Positions 59,465 through 64,000 of a DNA stretch of 64,000 bases are shown one piece after another. Position 1 is the stretch's first letter. Every line of letters starts with the position of its first letter. Under the pieces are notes generated by a model that saw nothing but the letters and a program-made list of their open reading frames with translations, was not told where the DNA came from and searched no databases. A program made the translations under genes and the position numbers. This stretch comes from Pseudoalteromonas luteoviolacea (lineage in GTDB: Bacteria > Pseudomonadota > Gammaproteobacteria > Enterobacterales > Alteromonadaceae), in NCBI RefSeq assembly GCF_000814765.1, contig NZ_JWIC01000007.1, positions 124,001-188,000 of the forward strand, given 5' to 3'.

Positions 59465-59514
59465 TCAAATCATCTAACAGAACAACGAATTTTTTGAGGT
59501 CGGAGAAGATTCAC

Positions 59515-61443
59515 ATGGGTAAAATTATTGGAATCGATTTAGGTACTACTAACTCTTGTGTAGCAGTATTGGATGGTGAGAACACGCGCGTTATCGAAAA
59601 CGCTGAAGGCGATCGTACTACCCCGTCGATTATTGCATTTACAGAAGAAGGCGAAACGCTAGTAGGTCAACCGGCAAAGCGTCAGGCAGTTACTAACCCA
59701 ACAAACACGCTATACGCAATCAAGCGACTAATCGGTCGTCGCTTCGAAGATGAAGAAGTACAACGTGACATTAGCATCATGCCTTTTAACATTGTTAAAG
59801 CAGACAATGGTGATGCATGGGTTGAAGTACGCGGTGAAAAGCGCGCAGCACCACAAATTTCTGCAGAAGTTCTTAAGAAAATGAAGAAAACTGCTGAAGA
59901 CTTCCTAGGTGAAGAAGTAACAGAAGCTGTAATCACAGTACCTGCATACTTCAACGATTCACAGCGTCAAGCAACTAAAGATGCTGGTCGTATTGCTGGT
60001 CTTGATGTTAAACGTATCATCAACGAGCCAACTGCTGCTGCACTAGCTTACGGTATGGATAAAAAGCAAGGCGACAATGTTGTTGCTGTATACGACCTGG
60101 GTGGTGGTACATTCGATATCTCAATCATCGAGATTGACGAAGTAGATGGTGAGCACACGTTTGAAGTACTTGCAACAAACGGTGACACGCACCTGGGTGG
60201 TGAAGATTTTGATAACCGTGTTATCAACTATCTTGTTGAAGAGTTTAAGAAAGAGCAGGGCATCGACCTTAAAGTTGATCCGCTTGCAATGCAGCGTGTT
60301 AAAGAAGCTGCTGAAAAGGCTAAGATTGAGCTTTCATCAGCACAGCAAACTGAAGTTAACCTTCCTTATGTAACGGCTGATGCAACTGGTCCTAAGCACA
60401 TGAACGTGAAACTAACGCGTGCAAAGCTTGAATCACTAGTTGAAGATCTAGTCACTCAGTCTATCGAGCCGCTAAAGCGTGCACTAGCTGATGCAGACCT
60501 ATCTGTAAGTGACGTTAATGACATCATCCTTGTTGGTGGTCAAACACGTATGCCACTAGTTCAGTCAAAAGTTGCTGAATTCTTCGGTAAAGAAGCGCGT
60601 AAAGATGTAAACCCTGATGAAGCAGTAGCACTTGGTGCGGCGGTTCAAGGTGGTGTTCTTTCTGGCGACGTAAAAGACGTTCTTCTACTTGACGTTATCC
60701 CACTATCTCTAGGTATCGAGACGATGGGTCAAGTAATGACTGCGCTAATCGAGAAGAACACGACTATTCCAACGAAGAAGTCACAGGTATTCTCTACAGC
60801 TGAAGATAACCAGTCAGCAGTAACAATTCATGTGTTACAAGGTGAGCGTAAGCGTTCAACTGATAACAAGTCTCTTGGTCAATTTAACCTAGAAGGTATT
60901 CGCCCAGCTCAGCGTGGCGCACCTCAAATCGAAGTTACTTTTGACGTTGACGCGGATGGTATCTTACATGTATCTGCAAAAGACAAAGATACAGGTAAAG
61001 AGCAGAAGATCACAATCCAAGCTTCTTCAGGTCTAAGCGATGATGAAGTAGAGAAAATGGTACGTGACGCTGAAGCAAATGCTGAAGAAGATAAGAAGTT
61101 CGAAGAGTTAGTTGGTGCACGTAACCAAGCTGACGCTTTAGTTCACGCTACTCGCAAGCAAGTTGAAGAAGCAGGTGATGCACTTCCAGCTGATGACAAA
61201 ACTGCAATTGAAGGTGCTCTATCTGAACTTGAAGCAGCGATTAAAGGCGACAGCAAAGAAGACATCGATGCAAAAACTCAAGTGCTTGCAGAGAAATCTC
61301 AAAAGCTAATGGAAATCGCTCAAGCAAATGCACAAGCGCAGCAAGCAGGTCCTGGTGCTGATGCTGGCGCACAACAAGGTTCAGCGAAAGCAGACGATGA
61401 TGTTGTTGATGCTGAGTTTGAAGAAGTTAAAGACAACAAGTAA
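59515..61443 (+). CDS. dnaK: Molecular chaperone DnaK (Hsp70)
   Basis: 642-residue ATP-dependent chaperone. It has the nucleotide-binding domain marks [24 protein letters not shown] and LVGGQTRMP, then the substrate-binding domain ([20 protein letters not shown]) and a C-terminal acidic EEVKDNK tail. I start at ATG 59515 (after the GGAGAAG site), not the longer frame from 59449. The codon use is strongly biased toward frequent codons, as for a highly expressed gene. With dnaJ downstream it forms the classic chaperone pair; grpE is not in this window. Confidence 0.98.
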   Translation: MGKIIGIDLGTTNSCVAVLDGENTRVIENAEGDRTTPSIIAFTEEGETLVGQPAKRQAVTNPTNTLYAIKRLIGRRFEDEEVQRDISIMPFNIVKADNGDAWVEVRGEKRAAPQISAEVLKKMKKTAEDFLGEEVTEAVITVPAYFNDSQRQATKDAGRIAGLDVKRIINEPTAAALAYGMDKKQGDNVVAVYDLGGGTFDISIIEIDEVDGEHTFEVLATNGDTHLGGEDFDNRVINYLVEEFKKEQGIDLKVDPLAMQRVKEAAEKAKIELSSAQQTEVNLPYVTADATGPKHMNVKLTRAKLESLVEDLVTQSIEPLKRALADADLSVSDVNDIILVGGQTRMPLVQSKVAEFFGKEARKDVNPDEAVALGAAVQGGVLSGDVKDVLLLDVIPLSLGIETMGQVMTALIEKNTTIPTKKSQVFSTAEDNQSAVTIHVLQGERKRSTDNKSLGQFNLEGIRPAQRGAPQIEVTFDVDADGILHVSAKDKDTGKEQKITIQASSGLSDDEVEKMVRDAEANAEEDKKFEELVGARNQADALVHATRKQVEEAGDALPADDKTAIEGALSELEAAIKGDSKEDIDAKTQVLAEKSQKLMEIAQANAQAQQAGPGADAGAQQGSAKADDDVVDAEFEEVKDNK

Positions 61444-61455
61444 TTGTTGACTGTT

Positions 61456-61499
61456 AAGGGCGCGCGGCGACTTCGCTAGACGCGCCCTTCGTGTTTTTA
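61456..61499 (+). terminator. Hairpin between dnaK and dnaJ
   Basis: AAGGGCGCG/CGCGCCCTT (9 bp) with an inner GCG/CGC stem and TTTTT shortly after. It may partly end transcription and lower dnaJ relative to dnaK. Confidence 0.65.
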
Positions 61500-61562
61500 A
61501 ATTTTGGCTCACTACCGATCATATGTGTCGGAGAGTTGTCTTGTAAGAGTAGTGTGATAACT

Positions 61563-62699
61563 ATGTCCAAACGTGATTATTACGAAGTATTAGGTGTTTC
61601 AAAAGACGCCGGTGAACGTGATATTAAAAAGGCCTATAAGCGCCTAGCAATGAAGTATCACCCAGATCGTACTGCGGGTGATGAAGCTTTAGAAGCTAAG
61701 TTCAAAGAAGTAAAAGAAGCGTACGAGGTCCTAACGGATAGTCAGAAACGCCAGATGTATGATCAATACGGCCATGCAGCGTTTGAACAAAACGGTGGTG
61801 GAGGCCATGGCGGGTTCGGTGGCGGAGCCGACTTTGGCGATATCTTCGGGGACGTATTCGGTGATATTTTTGGTGGCGGTGGTGGCCGTCGTCAGTCAAG
61901 ACAGCAACGTGGTGCCGATCTTCGTTATAGCTTAGACTTAAGCTTGGAAGAAGCTGTTAAAGGTAAAGACGTTGAAATTAAAGTACCTACATGGGTAAGT
62001 TGTAAACCATGTGATGGCAGTGGTGCTAAAGCGGGTTCTAAACCTAAAACATGTTCTACCTGTCATGGTGCAGGTCAAGTGCAGATGCGCCAAGGTTTCT
62101 TTGCTGTTCAGCAAACGTGTCCTACGTGTCAAGGTACTGGTCAAGTCATCTCAGATCCGTGTGATAGCTGTCATGGTCAAGGCCGCGTAGAGAAGACTAA
62201 GACACTATCAGTTAAAATCCCTGCGGGTGTTGATACGGGCGACCGCATTCGACTTTCTGGTGAAGGTGAAGCGGGTATGCACGGCGCGCCAGCTGGTGAC
62301 TTGTATGTTCAAGTAAGTGTTCGTGAACATCCGATTTTTGTTCGTGACGGTAACAATTTGTACTGTGAAGTACCAATTAGCTTCACAACCGCAGCGTTAG
62401 GTGGCGAGATCGAGGTACCGACATTAGATGGCAGAGCAAATCTAAAAATTCCATCAGAGAGTCAAACTGGCAAGATGTTCCGCATGCGTGGCAAAGGTGT
62501 TAAATCTGTCCGTAGTGGCTCTGTAGGTGATTTAATTTGTAAAGTTGTCATCGAGACGCCTGTGAACCTCAATGAACGTCAAAAAGAGCTTCTGAAAGAG
62601 CTAGAAGAAAGCATGAGTGGTGACACCAGTAAAAATCGTCCTAAAGCACAGGGCTTTTTTGATGGTGTAAAAAAGTTCTTTGATGACTTAACCAAGTAA
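61563..62699 (+). CDS. dnaJ: Chaperone protein DnaJ
   Basis: 378-residue Hsp40 co-chaperone stimulating DnaK ATPase. It has the J domain ([14 protein letters not shown]...KYHPDRT, with HPD), the G/F-rich linker, four zinc-binding CxxCxGxG repeats (from [12 protein letters not shown] to [10 protein letters not shown]), and two C-terminal beta domains. ATG 61563 is the family's normal start; the longer frame from 61491 overlaps the dnaK terminator. Confidence 0.97.
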   Translation: MSKRDYYEVLGVSKDAGERDIKKAYKRLAMKYHPDRTAGDEALEAKFKEVKEAYEVLTDSQKRQMYDQYGHAAFEQNGGGGHGGFGGGADFGDIFGDVFGDIFGGGGGRRQSRQQRGADLRYSLDLSLEEAVKGKDVEIKVPTWVSCKPCDGSGAKAGSKPKTCSTCHGAGQVQMRQGFFAVQQTCPTCQGTGQVISDPCDSCHGQGRVEKTKTLSVKIPAGVDTGDRIRLSGEGEAGMHGAPAGDLYVQVSVREHPIFVRDGNNLYCEVPISFTTAALGGEIEVPTLDGRANLKIPSESQTGKMFRMRGKGVKSVRSGSVGDLICKVVIETPVNLNERQKELLKELEESMSGDTSKNRPKAQGFFDGVKKFFDDLTK

Positions 62700-62718
62700 T
62701 TACTTATTCGTGCACATC

Positions 62719-62744
62719 AAAACGGCGCCTATGGCGCCGTTTTA
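62719..62744. terminator. Terminator of dnaJ
   Basis: AAAACGGCGCC/GGCGCCGTTTT (11-bp perfect stem, TAT loop) with A/T runs on both sides; it can also serve the convergent small gene ending at 62748. Confidence 0.85.
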
Positions 62745-62747
62745 CTC

Positions 62748-63017
62748 TCAGTCTAATATTACGAGATAATCCATATCATCGTTGCACCGACATAATAAAT
62801 CTCGTCGGTTCTCTCCTGAAATCAGTGTTCCAGATTGACACCCTAATAATTCGCATTTTTGATCGCATGCAAGTTTATCCGTCCAAGCGTCATATTCACT
62901 ATTTAAAAACAACACAGCGGTTAAAACACTTAAAGCGACACCGGTGATACTCGACAAACTCGTATACATATACCTTACCCATGTATAAGGCGCAACCAAA
63001 TTGCGTATGAGCAGCAT
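62748..63017 (-). CDS. Hypothetical small membrane protein with a Cys-rich tail
   Basis: 89 residues: a hydrophobic N-terminal half (YTSLSSITGVALSVLTAVLFL) and a Cys-rich tail (CDQKCELLGCQSG...LLCRC) with five Cys. No family recognised and no clear ribosome binding site. It is real to the extent that it fills a gap with suitable codons and ends at a terminator. Confidence 0.45.
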   Translation of the reverse strand: MLLIRNLVAPYTWVRYMYTSLSSITGVALSVLTAVLFLNSEYDAWTDKLACDQKCELLGCQSGTLISGENRRDLLCRCNDDMDYLVILD

Positions 63018-63212
63018 TATTTAAAAAATATAAAATATGCTGACACATACAACTTTAGTCGACATTGGCGTAATGTCGAGCATAATTTAGTACAATTTTG
63101 ACGAGTAGATGACAAAAAGTAGAGCATCAGCAATTTGGTACTGATAAAGACCGTTCAGAACAAAAGAAGTTGTGCTTGCTTGTATCTATATATCAGAAAA
63201 ATAAGGATTTTT

Positions 63213-63671
63213 ATGACTCCAGCAATTAACCTGCTAAAACAAAATAAAGTGAACTTTCAAGTTTTAAAATTTAAACATGATCCAAATTCACTGAATTATG
63301 CACAAGAGGCCGCTACTAAATTAAACCTTGATGAAAATAAAGTATTCAAAACATTGGTAATTGAGGTAGATGGTCAATTATTTGTTGGTGTCACGCCTGC
63401 TAATCAGCAAGTTGATTTAAAATTATTTGCCAAGTCTGCTGCGGGTAAAAAAGCCCAAATGGCTGATAAAAATAGTGCACAAACGGCAACTGGGTATCTG
63501 CTCGGTGGGATTAGCCCCTTTGCCCATAAAAAGCGAATTCCTATTTTGGTGCATAAAAGTGCAGAAAAGCATGAAGAAATATATGTGAGTGGTGGTAGGA
63601 GAGGGTTAGAAATTTCAATTTGTCCGCAGGCACTTATAGCAATCACCAATGCAAATTATGCTATTTTTTAG
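63213..63671 (+). CDS. ybaK: Cys-tRNA(Pro)/Cys-tRNA(Cys) deacylase YbaK
   Basis: 152-residue editing enzyme hydrolysing mischarged Cys-tRNA(Pro). It contains the YbaK domain marks NYAQEAATKLNLDENKVFKTLV, the catalytic region GYLLGGISPFAHKKRIPI and the glycine-rich YVSGGRRGLEISI. AAGGA precedes ATG 63213; the longer frame to 63135 is an artefact. Confidence 0.93.
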   Translation: MTPAINLLKQNKVNFQVLKFKHDPNSLNYAQEAATKLNLDENKVFKTLVIEVDGQLFVGVTPANQQVDLKLFAKSAAGKKAQMADKNSAQTATGYLLGGISPFAHKKRIPILVHKSAEKHEEIYVSGGRRGLEISICPQALIAITNANYAIF

Positions 63672-63860
63672 TATTTATAATCTATCTTTTCAAATTTATG
63701 CTTATTCATGCAAAAAAATATAAATTCAGCGTACACGTGTAAGCCATTAATTCTTGTAAGGTTTTGAAGCGATATTAGCGTCCATTGTAAAAAATTAGTT
63801 ATTTATTTCATTTGAGCAATTGATCTAAATTGATTTTTATGCCGTAATGTAGGTATATCT

Positions 63861-63877
63861 ATCTGGTCGGATGAGTT
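63861..63877 (+). promoter_or_regulatory. FadR-like operator before fadE
   Basis: ATCTGGTCGGATGAGTT agrees with the 17-bp FadR consensus (AGCTGGTCCGAYNTGTT) at 14 of 17 positions. It ends 4 bp before the fadE ATG, so bound FadR would block transcription until acyl-CoA releases it. Confidence 0.65.
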
Positions 63878-63881
63878 TATT

Positions 63882-64000
63882 ATGAGTTTAAGAACACAAC
63901 TAAGAAAAATTTTGCCAAGCATTTCAGTCACTGAACAAGAAGCACTCGACGCGGGAGATGTATGGCTGGAAGGTTCTGTCTATCAAGGAAAGCCAGATTT
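63882..64000 (+). CDS. fadE: Acyl-CoA dehydrogenase FadE, N-terminus only (3' end outside window)
   Basis: The first 39 residues read LRTQLRKILPSISVTEQEALDAGDVWLEGSVYQGKPDF. This matches the part of E. coli FadE just after its membrane segment ([33 protein letters not shown], given from memory). FadE starts each beta-oxidation cycle. The start lacks the long hydrophobic N-terminus of E. coli FadE, as in many Shewanella/Vibrio homologues. Partial at the window edge; GGATGAG lies upstream. Confidence 0.8.
   Translation, partial: MSLRTQLRKILPSISVTEQEALDAGDVWLEGSVYQGKPD

Noticed and set aside
59449..59514. Upstream extension of dnaK
   Set aside because: It runs into the promoter region and lacks homology; the ATG at 59515 gives the standard DnaK N-terminus and has a ribosome binding site.

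Overview
This window looks like a chromosomal segment of a marine gammaproteobacterium in or near Pseudoalteromonas (Alteromonadales). The evidence is a moderately AT-rich base composition, three large TonB-dependent receptors, a pseudolysin/vibriolysin-type M4 protease with two PPC domains, small Shewanella/Vibrio/Pseudoalteromonas-type families (VF530, TIGR02647, DUF2189, CBU_0592-like), a tyrosine/homogentisate catabolic pair, and FadR- and Fur-type sites resembling the enterobacterial/Vibrio ones. The genus is inferred. I see no rRNA, tRNA, CRISPR, insertion sequence or prophage.

Layout. 0-8.5 kb: the 3' part of a hybrid PAS histidine kinase, a 23S rRNA methyltransferase (rlmF), an alpha/beta hydrolase, and a TPR-sulfotransferase next to a TonB-dependent receptor. 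8.9-17.2 kb: a LETM1-like protein, an M17 aminopeptidase, pepD, a FabH-like synthase, a RegB/RegA-type redox two-component pair and small membrane or zinc-ribbon proteins. 17.3-25.1 kb: a second TonB receptor and an exoprotease block (M4 protease, M28 aminopeptidase) followed by a DASS anion transporter; the last two genes carry about a dozen single-base frameshifts. 25.4-30.1 kb: an aldehyde dehydrogenase, a Sel1 protein, a Fur-controlled RyhB-like small RNA, a lipoprotein and a flavin reductase/SDR pair. 30.3-42.1 kb: metabolism, with ppc, cdd, udp, an arginase-family enzyme, and maiA-hmgA with a divergent MarR regulator and a candidate operator. 42.1-51.2 kb: an apparent nucleic-acid and phosphorus scavenging neighbourhood (Oar-like receptor, S1/P1 nuclease, lipoprotein 5'-nucleotidase) surrounding an unusual two-gene membrane module made of a PhnD-like binding protein and a two-TM protein with a cytoplasmic domain. 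51.5-64 kb: an M16 protease, a GNAT, pqiABC, a thioesterase, dnaK-dnaJ behind a heat-shock-type promoter, ybaK, and the first codons of fadE behind a FadR-like operator.

The most interesting items are the previously unannotated RyhB-like sRNA on the minus strand (about 27677-27830), with a near-consensus promoter overlapped by a Fur box and a GAAA-loop terminator, and the PhnD-like/two-TM module at 47462-49272, which may be a ligand-sensing system rather than a transporter. A caution for any user: at least five genes are interrupted by single-base frameshifts, and in each the restored frame reads as normal family sequence. These look more like sequence-consensus errors than true pseudogenes.
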